Source: Chitinophagales bacterium (lineage in GTDB: Bacteria; Bacteroidota; Bacteroidia; Chitinophagales; Saprospiraceae). From it: a stretch of 64,000 nucleotides of DNA. The position numbers and the translations under genes were made by a program. The stretch covers positions 1 to 64,000 of the forward strand of contig JAFLBO010000007.1 of assembly GCA_017303475.1 (NCBI GenBank), read 5' to 3'. Below, piece by piece: positions 40,650 through 49,649 of the stretch (its first letter is position 1; every line of letters starts with the position of its first letter). The notes under the pieces were generated by a model. That model saw only the letters and a program-made list of their open reading frames with translations. It was not told the DNA's origin and searched no databases.

Positions 40650-42122
40650 TTAAAATTCAATTTCGTAACAACCTGCATCCGGCGTTACGGCATCCCGGTC
40701 TTTGTTGTCCAGATCCTTCACTATTCCCGGAATCGGTACCGCATACCGATTGGCAATGGAATGCAGCGTATCCAGGTGGAAATCGCGCTTGTTCACATCC
40801 AGGAAAATGGTGTCCTGGCTGGTGGCATTAATGCAGGGCTGGCAATGATCAAAAAAGTCCGGATAAGCCGTGTCTTTGATGAGGTCGCGCACCCGCACAA
40901 TGCAATTGGTGAGTTCGTACTCAAACTGAGACGGATCTTCCAGGCGATCGAACAAGGTAATCTGGTCTGATCTGCTTCCCATGAGGATGCAATTCCGGAA
41001 ACGCGCAGAAAGTTTATTGGCCACAAAGGTTTCGCAGCCGGCATCCAGGCACAGCGCGTTGCCCATGCGCAGGGCCTCGCCATCCACGCCGTAGCTGCCC
41101 ACAGTGCAATAATCAAAGCTGTAATTGCCTCCGTATTCCAGTTGTATGCCAAAGCCGGTATTGGAGTGGAACAAACAGTTTTCTGCGGTAATATTGGCAT
41201 GAATACCAATCAAGCCACTGCTGGCGGTGTTGTAAATCTGGGTATTGCGCAGGGTCAGGCTCACCGCCGAATCGGCGCGCAGGCCAATGACGGAGTTGCG
41301 GATAATGCAGTGATCGATGTTGTGCCCGGTGCTGCCACTTTGCAGCCAAATGCCCGTCCATTGACCGGCTTCTTCCTCAAATTCCGGTTCCAGACGGTCG
41401 CTTTCAAAAATAACGGGTTCCTCCGGGGTGCCTTCCACAATCAATTTTCCCTGCCCGACAAAAGCCAGAAAGCCGTCGTTGTAGCGTTGCGTTACACCTT
41501 CGTCGTCCACAAACTTGCCTAAGCCCCCATGCACATACACGCGCGTGCCCTTGGGTATGCGCACCGTGCAGGAATCTATCACCACAACCCCGTAAATGAC
41601 ATAGGGTCTGGGGTCGTCCCACACCCATTCGCCGCCGTTGCAGCCGTAGCCCACCACTGCGCCAGCCCCGAAGCGCGAAGGCAGGTAATTGGCGTTCTGG
41701 CCAAATGCTTCCAGCACCACTTTCTGTTCGTTGCCGTTGGTTTCAAACACCACGTTTTCGGTAACCACGAACGGAGAATTCTGGTCGTTGGGGTTGATGG
41801 TTACCTCGGCAAACACGTACATGCTGTCGTTGGGCGCAATTTCCAGGTTTTCCTGTGCGTCGCCGCTGATGCCGTCTATGTTCAGGTTGAAACGGGAATT
41901 GGCCCCGTTTTCAAGGTAAATTTTGCCAATTCGAATGCTCTCCTTATGCCGGTTGTAGATTTTGAAAAACCGGGTAGCTGATCCTACCTGCGTGAATACC
42001 GTATCAAACCGAAGGGTATCGGTGCTGAACTCCAGCTTGTCGGCCGGGTCGGTGGTGAATTTCTCCTTTTGGCAGAAGCTGAGCAGGAGGGTAATGGAGA
42101 GGAATAATATGATTTGGCGCAT
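40650..42122 (-). CDS. Lipoprotein with right-handed parallel beta-helix
   Basis: A 490-residue lipoprotein from ATG 42122 (MRQIILFLSITLLLSFC, Cys 17). Residues 25-130 form an immunoglobulin-like strand set (DTVFTQVGSATRFFKIYNRH); from about 190 to 420 short repeated rungs mark a pectate-lyase-like beta-helix (GTRVYVHGGLGKF, HCIIRNSVIGLRADSAVSL, NTASSGLIGIHANITAENC). The end CDAVTPDAGCYEIEF-like PDAGCYE is the usual tail of choice-of-anchor Bacteroidota beta-helix proteins. No polysaccharide-lyase catalytic set is apparent. Probably surface-exposed. No operon partner. Confidence 0.75.
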   Translation of the reverse strand: MRQIILFLSITLLLSFCQKEKFTTDPADKLEFSTDTLRFDTVFTQVGSATRFFKIYNRHKESIRIGKIYLENGANSRFNLNIDGISGDAQENLEIAPNDSMYVFAEVTINPNDQNSPFVVTENVVFETNGNEQKVVLEAFGQNANYLPSRFGAGAVVGYGCNGGEWVWDDPRPYVIYGVVVIDSCTVRIPKGTRVYVHGGLGKFVDDEGVTQRYNDGFLAFVGQGKLIVEGTPEEPVIFESDRLEPEFEEEAGQWTGIWLQSGSTGHNIDHCIIRNSVIGLRADSAVSLTLRNTQIYNTASSGLIGIHANITAENCLFHSNTGFGIQLEYGGNYSFDYCTVGSYGVDGEALRMGNALCLDAGCETFVANKLSARFRNCILMGSRSDQITLFDRLEDPSQFEYELTNCIVRVRDLIKDTAYPDFFDHCQPCINATSQDTIFLDVNKRDFHLDTLHSIANRYAVPIPGIVKDLDNKDRDAVTPDAGCYEIEF

Positions 42123-42203
42123 GGTTGTGTTTTTTATCTGTTGGGGTTGTGCAAAAAGGTTTTCGGTGCAAGAATGCACAATTTTTTATACTGCTCGAGT
42201 CCT

Positions 42204-42235
42204 AAACCTCGTAGGTTTTAAAACCTACGAGGTTT
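42204..42235. repeat. Perfect 32-bp palindrome
   Basis: AAACCTCGTAGGTTTT followed directly by its complement AAAACCTACGAGGTTT, no loop. A word type shared with the outer arms at 17073-17418 (CCTNNAAGGTTT). Confidence 0.85.
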
Positions 42236-42307
42236 ATTGGTTAAGAAAATAAAATAAAATTTTGTTTCATCTTCACTTCCGGCCCCTTTTTGCACAACCC
42301 CCAATTT

Positions 42308-42370
42308 GGGCTTTTACTGTTTACTGTCGGGGTGACTGCCAGTCACCCCGACAGTAAACAGTAAAAGCCC
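42308..42370. repeat. Perfect 30-bp inverted repeat with 3-bp loop
   Basis: Arms 42308-42337 and 42341-42370 are exact complements (GGGCTTTTACTGTTTACTGT...) around GCC, ending 5 bp after the dihydroorotase stop on the minus strand. It would form a very stable hairpin; no T-run follows, so a rho-independent terminator is not clear. Confidence 0.92.
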
Positions 42371-42375
42371 GTTGC

Positions 42376-43713
42376 TTACCCCCGCTCAAACTCCAATCTT
42401 TCCCCCGACTTCCCTTCGCGCAATTGCCCTTCGTGCCAGGCGAGGTGACCGCTAACAATGGTGCTCACCACTTTGCCACGGAAGGTTTTGCCCATGAACG
42501 GCGACCAGCCGCATTTGTACAGCACGTTGTCGGGCTGAACGGTCCATTCGTGATCTAGATCCACCAGGGCCATATCCGCCCAATAGCCTTCGTCGAGGAA
42601 GCCGCGTTCGGCAATCTGGAAGGTGATGGCAGGTGCGTGGCACATTTTTTCCACAATACGCTCCAATGAAATGCGTCCCTGGTGGTAAAATTCGAGCATA
42701 ACATTCAGCGAGTGTTGCACCAGCGGCAAACCGGCCGGGGCCTGCAGATAAGGCTGCGATTTTTCCTCCCAGGTATGCGGCGCGTGGTCGGTGGCAATGA
42801 TGTCGAGCCGGTCGTCGAGCAGCGCAGGGAACAGGGCATCGCGATGTTCAACGCTTTTAATGGCGGGGTTGCACTTGATCTGGTTGCCCAGTGTGGCGTA
42901 ATCATTGGCGGAGAACCATAGGTGGTGTACGCATACCTCGGAGGTGATACGTTTGTCTTTCAACGGGATATCATTGCGGAATAGCGCCAGCTCGTCTTTG
43001 GTGCTGATGTGCAGGATATGTAGCCGGGTGTTGTGGCGTTTGGCCAGCTCAATGGCCATAGACGACGACAAATAACAAGCCTGCACGTCCCGGATGATGG
43101 GATGAAGTTCCGCCGTGATGGCATCGCCGTGCAGTTCCTTGTATTTGGCCAGGTTGTTGCGCACCGTGGCCTCATCTTCGCAGTGCGTAGCGATCAGCAT
43201 AGGCGATTCGGCGAAGATGCGTTCGAGGGTGCTCGGGGCATCCACGAGCATGTTTCCGGTGCTGCTGCCCATGAAGATTTTCACGCCGCACACCCGTTTG
43301 GGGTCGGTGCGCAGCACTTCTTCCAGGTTATCGTTGGTGGTACCCATGAAGAAGGAATAGTTTGCCAGCGAGGTACGCGCCGCAATCTGGTATTTTTCTT
43401 CCAGCAGTTCCTGCGTCACGCTGGGCGGATTCACGTTGGGCATTTCCATGAAGGAAGTAGTACCTCCCGCCACGGCTGCCCGGCTTTCGGTAGCAATATT
43501 TGCCTTGTGCGTCAGGCCTGGTTCACGGAAATGCACCTGATCATCAATGATGCCGGGAATGAGGTATTTACCCTTGGCATCAATTTCAATATCTGCGGAA
43601 GCAGTAATGCCAGGTGCAATTTTTTCAATACGGCCATTGCGGACCAATACATCCGCATCGCGGATTACGCCGCGGTTTACGAGTCGGGTATTTCGAAGGA
43701 GAAGAGAAGACAT
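42376..43713 (-). CDS. pyrC: Dihydroorotase
   Basis: A 445-residue amidohydrolase catalysing carbamoyl-aspartate to dihydroorotate in pyrimidine synthesis. Metal-binding residues: DDQVHFREPG (the first His of the usual DxHxHxRxPG is Gln here, as in Bacteroidota orthologues), the carboxylated Lys in CGVKIFMGSS, His in LIATHCEDE and LHILHIST, and the catalytic Asp in IIATDHAPHT. The pattern fits a class I dihydroorotase and not an allantoinase, given NVNPP and the neighbourhood-independent match. Start ATG 43713 is next to the family A palindrome. Single gene. Confidence 0.92.
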   Translation of the reverse strand: MSSLLLRNTRLVNRGVIRDADVLVRNGRIEKIAPGITASADIEIDAKGKYLIPGIIDDQVHFREPGLTHKANIATESRAAVAGGTTSFMEMPNVNPPSVTQELLEEKYQIAARTSLANYSFFMGTTNDNLEEVLRTDPKRVCGVKIFMGSSTGNMLVDAPSTLERIFAESPMLIATHCEDEATVRNNLAKYKELHGDAITAELHPIIRDVQACYLSSSMAIELAKRHNTRLHILHISTKDELALFRNDIPLKDKRITSEVCVHHLWFSANDYATLGNQIKCNPAIKSVEHRDALFPALLDDRLDIIATDHAPHTWEEKSQPYLQAPAGLPLVQHSLNVMLEFYHQGRISLERIVEKMCHAPAITFQIAERGFLDEGYWADMALVDLDHEWTVQPDNVLYKCGWSPFMGKTFRGKVVSTIVSGHLAWHEGQLREGKSGERLEFERG

Positions 43714-43743
43714 TTTTTGAGTGTTTGAGTGTTTGAGTTTTCA

Positions 43744-43865
43744 AGTGTTTGAGTTGGCGTGCGGCCGGGTTTCACCACTAAGTCACAGAGGACACTAAGC
43801 GTACTTCACCTTAGTGTCCTCTGTGACTTAGTGGTGAAACCCGGCCGCACGCCAACTCAAACACT
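43744..43865. repeat. Palindromic intergenic repeat, family A copy 4
   Basis: 56-bp arms 43744-43799 and 43810-43865, almost perfect, 10-bp loop. Inner word CACTAAGTCACAGAGGACAC, mirrored exactly; outer part AGTGTTTGAGTTGGCGTGCG is mirrored too. It stands between divergent pyrC and transporter genes. Confidence 0.92.
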
Positions 43866-43923
43866 CGAGCACTTGAAAACTCAAACACTTTTCCCCGCAA
43901 AGGAACGGCAATTCCCAATTATC

Positions 43924-43931
43924 TACCTTCG
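43924..43931 (+). promoter_or_regulatory. -7-like element TACCTTCG, transporter gene
   Basis: One mismatch to TAnnTTTG. Five nt after its last G is 43936, the A of the chosen ATG, implying a leaderless message. -33 not clear. Confidence 0.45.
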
Positions 43932-43935
43932 CGGA

Positions 43936-44820
43936 ATGACAGATAAACTGAGGTCTTATTTATATCTCCATTTTTGTGTATTGATTTGGGGATTTACAGC
44001 CATTTTGGGCAAGTTAATTACCCTGCAGGCGGTACCGCTGGTGTGGTGGCGGGTGGTGTTGTGTTGCGCAGCACTGATTGTACTCATTCCCAGGGCGCAA
44101 TTCCGGGGCCTGGGGGATCGGGTGTATGCGCAGATGTTCGGGATTGGGGTATTGGTGGGGCTGCATTGGCTGTGTTTTTACGGAGCCATCAAATTGTCTA
44201 ATGCATCGGTGGCGGTGGCTACTATGGCTACCACCTCTTTTTTTGCGGCGCTGGTGGAGCCGGTGCTGATGAAAACCCGGGTAAAATGGTATGAACTGGC
44301 GCTGGGCTTGCTCATTCTGCCGGGTATGGCTTTGATTGTGGGGAATATTGACTGGAATATGAAAATAGGCTTTGCTGTGGGCATTTTCGGGGCTTTTTTG
44401 GCCGCTGTTTTTTCTTCTTTGAATAAAAAACTGATAGACAAACAACCGCCGCCGCCGCTGGTGATGAGTTTTACCGAACTGTTTGGCGGAGTAGCCGTTT
44501 GTTCATTGGTATTGCCGTTTTTGCTCTGGCAACAACCCGAAACGCGGTTCATGCCCATAGGGGCGGATTGGGGCTGGTTGCTGGTGTTAGCCGGCGTGTG
44601 TACCCTGCTGCCGTATTACCTTACGCTGCTGGCCTTGCGCCACATTTCGGCCTTTGCCGCCAACCTCACCATCAACCTCGAACCCGTGTACGGCGTACTC
44701 CTGGCCGCCATTTTTTTTCAGGAGCACCAGGACCTCAACCCCTATTTTTACCTCGGCATAGGCATCATCCTGCTGGCCGTTTTCAGTCACCCCTTCCTCA
44801 AAAAACACTTCGAACCATAA
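43936..44820 (+). CDS. EamA/DMT family transporter
   Basis: A 294-residue inner-membrane protein with about ten helices in two EamA repeats: LYLHFCVLIWGFTAILGKLI, LIVLIPRAQF, NASVAVATMATTSFFAALVE, GMALIVGNIDW in the first half; AVGIFGAFLAAVFSSLNKKL, PPLVMSFTELFGGVAVCSLV, NLTINLEPVYGVLLAAIFFQE in the second. The family exports small metabolites or amino acids; the substrate here is unknown. Start ATG 43936 is preferred over the frame opening at 43759, which runs through the palindrome. Positively charged C-terminal tail (FLKKHFEP) is cytoplasmic. Confidence 0.9.
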   Translation: MTDKLRSYLYLHFCVLIWGFTAILGKLITLQAVPLVWWRVVLCCAALIVLIPRAQFRGLGDRVYAQMFGIGVLVGLHWLCFYGAIKLSNASVAVATMATTSFFAALVEPVLMKTRVKWYELALGLLILPGMALIVGNIDWNMKIGFAVGIFGAFLAAVFSSLNKKLIDKQPPPPLVMSFTELFGGVAVCSLVLPFLLWQQPETRFMPIGADWGWLLVLAGVCTLLPYYLTLLALRHISAFAANLTINLEPVYGVLLAAIFFQEHQDLNPYFYLGIGIILLAVFSHPFLKKHFEP

Positions 44821-44877
44821 CCGTCCACCGTAAGCCGTCCACCGTAGGCCGTCCACCGTCAACCGTAAGTCGTACCC
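44821..44877. repeat. Family C repeat, copy 2
   Basis: Direct array CCGTCCACCGTAAGCCGTCC, ACCGTAGGCCGTCCACCGTC, filling the whole space between the transporter stop and the M20 peptidase ATG. Confidence 0.85.
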
Positions 44878-46065
44878 ATGAAAGAAAAAATCCAGGAACT
44901 CGCGCATCAATACCACGCCGATACCATCGGCCTCCGCAGGCATTTGCACATGCACCCGGAGCTGTCTTTTGAAGAAGTAAACACCGGAAAATTCGTTTCA
45001 GCGCAACTTTCCGCCATGGGCATCGAGCATCAGCACGGTGTGGCCGACAACGGGGTGGTGGCTCTCATAAAAGGTAAAAATCCGCGCAAACGCGTAGTGG
45101 CTCTTCGGGCCGATATGGACGCCCTGCCTATTCTGGAGGCCAACAATGTGCCTTATAAATCGCAAAATGAAGGCGTTATGCATGCCTGTGGACACGATGT
45201 GCACACCTCCTCCCTACTGGGTACGGTGCGGATATTGCATGCCCTGCGCGATCAATTTGAGGGCACGGTAAAATGCCTTTTTCAGCCCGGCGAGGAGCGT
45301 CTGCCCGGCGGCGCCAGTTTGATGATTCAGGCGGGCGCCCTGGAAAATCCGCGTCCAGCAAGCATTTTCGGGCAGCACGTGCACCCGCCCCTGCGCGCAG
45401 GCATGATCGGACTCAAACCGGGCATCTACATGGCCTCCGCCGATGAATTGTACGTAACGGTAAAGGGCAGGGGCGGACACGGCGCTATGCCCCAGGAATG
45501 TGTGGATCCGGTGGTGGTTACGGCACAAATCATTGTAGCCCTGCAGCAGGTAGTGAGTCGCTACGCCGATCCGGCCATTCCGTCGGTTTTAACGTTTGGG
45601 AAAATCAATTCCACCGGCGGCGCCACCAACATCATTCCCAACGAGGTAAAGCTCCTGGGCACCTTCCGAACCATGAACGAAAAATGGCGCATGGAAGCCC
45701 ATAAGCGCATGAAAAAAATGGCAGAAAGCATTGCCAAAGGTTATGGCGCCGCCTGCGATTTCCACATCATGAAAGGGTATCCGGTGCTTTTCAACCACGA
45801 AGAACTCACGCTGCGCACCAAAAAATGGGCCATTGAGTTTTTAGGCAAAGACAAAGTGGTAGACCTGCCATTGCGCATGACGGCCGAAGATTTCGCCTAT
45901 TATTCCCAGGTAATGCCGGCCTGCTTTTACCGGCTCGGCACCGGTAATCCCGAGCGCGGCATCACGTCGCCTATCCATACCGACACCTTCGATATTGACG
46001 AAGCGGCCCTGGAAACCGGCATGGGCATGATGGCCTGGCTGGCCCTGCAGGAGTTGAGTGTTTGA
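44878..46065 (+). CDS. M20 family amidohydrolase
   Basis: A 395-residue zinc hydrolase of the M20D (N-acyl amino acid amidohydrolase/hippurate hydrolase) type. Opening LRRHLHMHPELSFEE; metal site ALRADMDALPI and MHACGHDVHTSSLLG (His and Asp ligands); GEERLPGGASLMIQAGAL with the catalytic Glu; FGQHVHPPLRAG; dimerisation lid GRGGHGAMPQECVDPV; final His in SPIHTDTFDIDE. It probably removes acyl groups from amino acids in the cytoplasm; the exact substrate is open. Start ATG 44878. Only the family C repeat separates it from the transporter, so co-transcription is possible. Confidence 0.92.
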   Translation: MKEKIQELAHQYHADTIGLRRHLHMHPELSFEEVNTGKFVSAQLSAMGIEHQHGVADNGVVALIKGKNPRKRVVALRADMDALPILEANNVPYKSQNEGVMHACGHDVHTSSLLGTVRILHALRDQFEGTVKCLFQPGEERLPGGASLMIQAGALENPRPASIFGQHVHPPLRAGMIGLKPGIYMASADELYVTVKGRGGHGAMPQECVDPVVVTAQIIVALQQVVSRYADPAIPSVLTFGKINSTGGATNIIPNEVKLLGTFRTMNEKWRMEAHKRMKKMAESIAKGYGAACDFHIMKGYPVLFNHEELTLRTKKWAIEFLGKDKVVDLPLRMTAEDFAYYSQVMPACFYRLGTGNPERGITSPIHTDTFDIDEAALETGMGMMAWLALQELSV

Positions 46066-46068
46066 GTT

Positions 46069-46148
46069 CTAAGGTTTACCACTAAGTCACTAAGGGCACT
46101 AAGAAGAATTACTCTTAGTGCCCTTAGTGACTTAGTGGTAAACCTTAG
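46069..46148. repeat. Palindromic intergenic repeat, family A copy 5
   Basis: Perfect 35-bp arms 46069-46103 and 46114-46148, 10-bp loop. Inner word CACTAAGTCACTAAGGGCAC. It lies between convergent genes and could terminate both. Confidence 0.92.
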
Positions 46149-46156
46149 CCCCCCAA

Positions 46157-46270
46157 CTAAAACACCAACACCTTCAGGCATATCCCCAGCAGCACCAGTA
46201 TGATGAACAGGTGCATGAACGTTTCAATAAGCTTTTGATAAGGCGTCAGTGGCGTCGGGTTGTTTTTCAT
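46157..46270 (-). CDS. Small single-span membrane protein (37 residues)
   Basis: ATG 46270 lies 8 bp after the stop of the glycosyltransferase gene on the same strand. The product opens MKNNPTPLTPYQKLIETF and continues with one hydrophobic helix (MHLFIILVLLGICLKVLVF). Polar N-terminus then a single span suggests a small inner-membrane peptide. Its final Val-Phe and stop are written in GTGTTTTAG repeat words. I do not know the family. Short length keeps confidence moderate. Confidence 0.5.
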   Translation of the reverse strand: MKNNPTPLTPYQKLIETFMHLFIILVLLGICLKVLVF

Positions 46271-46278
46271 ATCATCGT

Positions 46279-47502
46279 TCATCGTTCATCGTTTACCACT
46301 ACCGCATCCACCAGCTTTTGCAGGTGCTTTATCCGCGCTTCCCAGGTATTGGCAGCAGCGGTTGCGGTACGGAGGGCCGTCAATGCCGGATCATTTTCTG
46401 CAAGCGCCTGTTGGATACCATGCAGAAACAGATCGTGGTTTTCGGCCAGGTAACAACAGTTGGCGAATGTACGGATATCCTCCGAAAAGGTGGTGCTCAC
46501 CACAGGTTTTCCGGCGGCCAGGTATTCGTTTATTTTGAGCGGATAAATGCTGTACGTGAGGGTATTACACAAAAACGGAATCAACACACAATCCATATGT
46601 TGCAATAAAGCGGGTAATTCATCCAGTCTTCGGGCTCCGGTCAACACTACATTGGGCAGACGGATTAACCCGGTTTGTTCGGGCTCTTTGCTGTTGAGTG
46701 GCCCCACCAGGAGCAGGGTTTTATCCGGAAAAGCGAGGGCAATTTTGTGCAGTAACGCATAATCTATCCGCAGCGCATCGAGGTTGCCAATAAACCCGAT
46801 TACCTGCCCCGGCCGATCCCCCAGTTCCGGCGGCCGTGAAAAGGTTTCGTTGAGCACACGTTGAAACACCGACACATCGGCAGCATTAAAAAAGTGCTCC
46901 ACCCTGCGCGCCACCGTTTTTTTTAAATGGTACAAATTGGTGGAGGTCACCAACGTGATATCAGCCTGGGCACAGGCCTCATTTTCCAGTCGCAAACCGT
47001 GTCGGGCGGTGTAGGGATCCTGACTGATGTCGTCAATACAATGGTAAATGCTGCACACGGCGCCGGTTTCGGGGGATAGGTACCCGGCAAAAAAAGGATC
47101 GTAACAATTGAGATAAACAAACCGTCCAATACCATATTTCCGGGCCGCACGGCGTATAGCATTCAATACTATCCGGTTATTGAGGTCTTGAAAAAAACGA
47201 TATACCCGGCCCGGCGGCAGCCAGTTGATGGGCAAGGTTGGCGGCGGCGTTACGGCTGTAAAACGCTCAGGTATGGTGTCAAGCGTCTCGTATGTATTTT
47301 GAAAAAGCAACAGCCCCGGCAAACGTTTTAGCAAGGCAGGATCTCTCCGAAGGATTCCCCGCAGCAGGTCTTTCCATGAGTATGGATGGTTAACGTACAG
47401 CACACGCCCGGTTTTGACCAACTCCTTCGCCATGGATAAGGAGATGGAAGAATAAGCATTGTCCGTTCGGAACAAAGTGAACAGGATTACTTCGTACTGC
47501 AT
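46279..47502 (-). CDS. Glycosyltransferase (GT4-like)
   Basis: A 407-residue protein with two Rossmann-like halves. N-terminal acceptor half contains AYSSISLSMAKELVKTGRVL; the donor half begins GQVIGFIGNLDALRIDYALL and has KTLLLVGPLN, LPNVVLTGARRLDELPALL and YPLKINEYLAAGKPVVST, the GT4 P-x-K-x-x-E-Y-L-A-A-G-x-P-V signature. It probably adds a sugar to a cell-surface polysaccharide or lipid from the cytoplasmic face. Isolated except for the 37-residue membrane peptide downstream, which it may be co-transcribed with. Confidence 0.85.
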   Translation of the reverse strand: MQYEVILFTLFRTDNAYSSISLSMAKELVKTGRVLYVNHPYSWKDLLRGILRRDPALLKRLPGLLLFQNTYETLDTIPERFTAVTPPPTLPINWLPPGRVYRFFQDLNNRIVLNAIRRAARKYGIGRFVYLNCYDPFFAGYLSPETGAVCSIYHCIDDISQDPYTARHGLRLENEACAQADITLVTSTNLYHLKKTVARRVEHFFNAADVSVFQRVLNETFSRPPELGDRPGQVIGFIGNLDALRIDYALLHKIALAFPDKTLLLVGPLNSKEPEQTGLIRLPNVVLTGARRLDELPALLQHMDCVLIPFLCNTLTYSIYPLKINEYLAAGKPVVSTTFSEDIRTFANCCYLAENHDLFLHGIQQALAENDPALTALRTATAAANTWEARIKHLQKLVDAVVVNDER

Positions 47503-47559
47503 CGGTTTAGGCCGCTTGGTCGGTTAAATGTATCGCAAAGAACGTATATCCCCCACATT

Positions 47560-47590
47560 TAGCGCACTTTGCGTACTTCGCGGTGAACAC
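47560..47590. repeat. Family D repeat
   Basis: TTAGCGCACTTTGCGTACTT then CGCGGTGAAC, one copy, upstream of the S9 peptidase gene. Confidence 0.6.
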
Positions 47591-47614
47591 AAAATTCAAA
47601 CCAATCATAAAGTT

Positions 47615-49519
47615 ATGCTAAAACAAACAACAATCTTGCTCAGCGTCCTGGCATTTGCAGCCTGCAAACAGGACAAACCAGCCCCAACCCGGGAAGTAAA
47701 ACAGTACACCATCGAACAGTTTTACAAAACCAACGGCACCGGAGCCGGTATTTTTTCGCCCGACGAACAAAAACTGCTCGTACACTCCAACGAATCCGGC
47801 ATTTTCAACCTCCAGGAAATCAATATTGCCGATGGCGCCAAAAAAGCCCTCACGCAATCTACTGTCGAATCGTTTTTCGCCATTGATTACGTGCCCGGTA
47901 CCGGCGAAGTGCTGTATTCCGCCGATAAAGGAGGGAACGAAATCAGCCATATTTACCTGCTGAAAGCCGATGGAACAAGTCAGGACCTGACACCCGGCGA
48001 AAAAGCCGTGAGTAACTTTTCCGACTGGTCGAAGGATAAAAAATCCATGTACTACAACTCCAATTTGCGCGATGAACGCTTTTTCGATCTGTACCAAATG
48101 GAAGTAGGCGTGTGGAAACCGAAAATGGTGTACCAAAACAACGATGGTTATGGTATCGACGCCGTTTCCCGGTATGGCGACTGGCTGGCACTCAGCAAAT
48201 CCGTTACCACCAGCGAAAACCAGTTGTTTTTGTACGATCTGAAAAACAAACAGCTCAAGGAAATTTCCAATCCTGCCGAACCCGGTTCCTACGGTACTTC
48301 CGGATTCAGCGCCGACGGTAAAACGTTTTTCTACACCACCGATGTGGGCAAGGAGTTTTCCTACCTCGTGCAATATGATCTGGCCAGCGGTGAACGCAAA
48401 ACAGCCTACGAAACCAATTGGGATGTGATGTACGCCTATCAGTCGGAAAATGGTAAATACCAGGTGATCGGGATCAATGCCGATGGCAAAAACAAGCTCG
48501 TGATCCGCGATGCAGCCGGTCAGGAAGTGGCATTTCCGGCCATCCCCGACGGCGACGTAACGGCAGTAAGTATTTCCCCAAGCGAAAACTGGATGCGTTT
48601 ATCGGTAGGCACCTCCAAATCGCCCAACGACCTGTATGTATACGAATTTGCCGGAAAATCGCTCAAACGTCTCACCAACAACGCCTCTCCGGAAATCAAT
48701 CCTGAAGATCTGGCAACGGCCGAGGTGGTGCGCTACAAATCTTTCGACGGGCTTGATATTCCGGCCATTTATTACAAGCCACTGAATGCTTCAGCTACCA
48801 ACAAAGTGCCTGCGCTTGTGTGGGTGCACGGAGGTCCGGGCGGGCAATCGCGCGTGGGGTACAGTTCTTTTATCCAGTATCTGGTAAACCACGGATACGC
48901 GGTACTCATGGTAAACAACCGCGGCAGCAGCGGCTATGGTAAGTCGTTTTTCAAAATGGACGATCAGAACCACGGCGAAAAAGACCTGCAGGACTGCATT
49001 TATGGAAAAAAATACCTGCAATCGCTGGATTATATTGATAAAGACCGAATTGGCATCATCGGTGGTTCATACGGCGGGTACATGACTATGGCGGCCATGA
49101 CTTTTACACCGGATGAGTTCAAGGTGGGCGTTAACATTTTTGGGGTTACCAACTGGCTTCGCACCCTGAAATCTATCCCACCTTACTGGGAGTCATTCCG
49201 CAAGGCGCTTTATGCCGAACTGGGCGATCCGAATACGGCAGATTCTGTTCGTTTGCACCGTATTTCGCCACTTTTCCACGCCAAAAACGTGAAAAATCCC
49301 ATCATGGTGCTGCAAGGCGCCAATGACCCACGCGTATTGCAAGTTGAATCTGATGAAATTGTGGCCGCAGTGAAACAAAACAACATCCCGGTAGAATACC
49401 TGGTATTCCCGGACGAAGGCCACGGTTTTGTGAAAAAAGAAAACGAGATGAAAGGCTATAGCGGGGTGCTAACCTTTTTGGATCAGCATCTGAAGGCTCC
49501 GGAGAAAGTAAAGCAGTAG
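47615..49519 (+). CDS. S9 family peptidase (prolyl oligopeptidase/DPP4-like lipoprotein)
   Basis: A 634-residue serine peptidase, ATG 47615 (MLKQTTILLSVLAFAAC, lipobox Cys 17). Residues 40-370 form an N-terminal beta-propeller (NEISHIYLLKADGTS, SDWSKDKKSMYYNS). The C-terminal alpha/beta hydrolase domain has the catalytic Ser in GGSYGGYMTM, Asp in QGANDPRV and His in PDEGHGF; the oxyanion segment is VWVHGGPGGQS. It probably trims peptides in the periplasm or at the cell surface. An in-frame start at 47528 runs through a family D repeat and is rejected. Confidence 0.92.
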   Translation: MLKQTTILLSVLAFAACKQDKPAPTREVKQYTIEQFYKTNGTGAGIFSPDEQKLLVHSNESGIFNLQEINIADGAKKALTQSTVESFFAIDYVPGTGEVLYSADKGGNEISHIYLLKADGTSQDLTPGEKAVSNFSDWSKDKKSMYYNSNLRDERFFDLYQMEVGVWKPKMVYQNNDGYGIDAVSRYGDWLALSKSVTTSENQLFLYDLKNKQLKEISNPAEPGSYGTSGFSADGKTFFYTTDVGKEFSYLVQYDLASGERKTAYETNWDVMYAYQSENGKYQVIGINADGKNKLVIRDAAGQEVAFPAIPDGDVTAVSISPSENWMRLSVGTSKSPNDLYVYEFAGKSLKRLTNNASPEINPEDLATAEVVRYKSFDGLDIPAIYYKPLNASATNKVPALVWVHGGPGGQSRVGYSSFIQYLVNHGYAVLMVNNRGSSGYGKSFFKMDDQNHGEKDLQDCIYGKKYLQSLDYIDKDRIGIIGGSYGGYMTMAAMTFTPDEFKVGVNIFGVTNWLRTLKSIPPYWESFRKALYAELGDPNTADSVRLHRISPLFHAKNVKNPIMVLQGANDPRVLQVESDEIVAAVKQNNIPVEYLVFPDEGHGFVKKENEMKGYSGVLTFLDQHLKAPEKVKQ

Positions 49520-49520
49520 A

Positions 49521-49649
49521 AAGTACATGATTGAAGATTACATGAGTACATGATTGAGGAGGGAGGCGTTCGACTTAATGTTTGTACAAAAGTTAAGCTG
49601 CAGGTCTCCCTCTTCAATCATGTACTCATGTAATCGTCAATCATGTACT
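49521..49649. repeat. Palindromic intergenic repeat, family B copy 2
   Basis: Arms built of GTACATGATTGAAGATTACA and ATGAGTACATGATTGAGG and their complements, nearly identical to those at 21904-22028; the loop of about 40 bp differs completely. It overlaps the arfB stop codon region by 2 bp. Confidence 0.9.

Noticed and set aside
42376..43713. Allantoinase or hydantoinase in place of dihydroorotase
   Set aside because: HFREPG, KIFMGSS and IATDHAPH order with this length fits dihydroorotase better.
44499..44972. 157-codon Arg/Pro/His-rich frame
   Set aside because: Shadow of the transporter and family C repeat in another frame.
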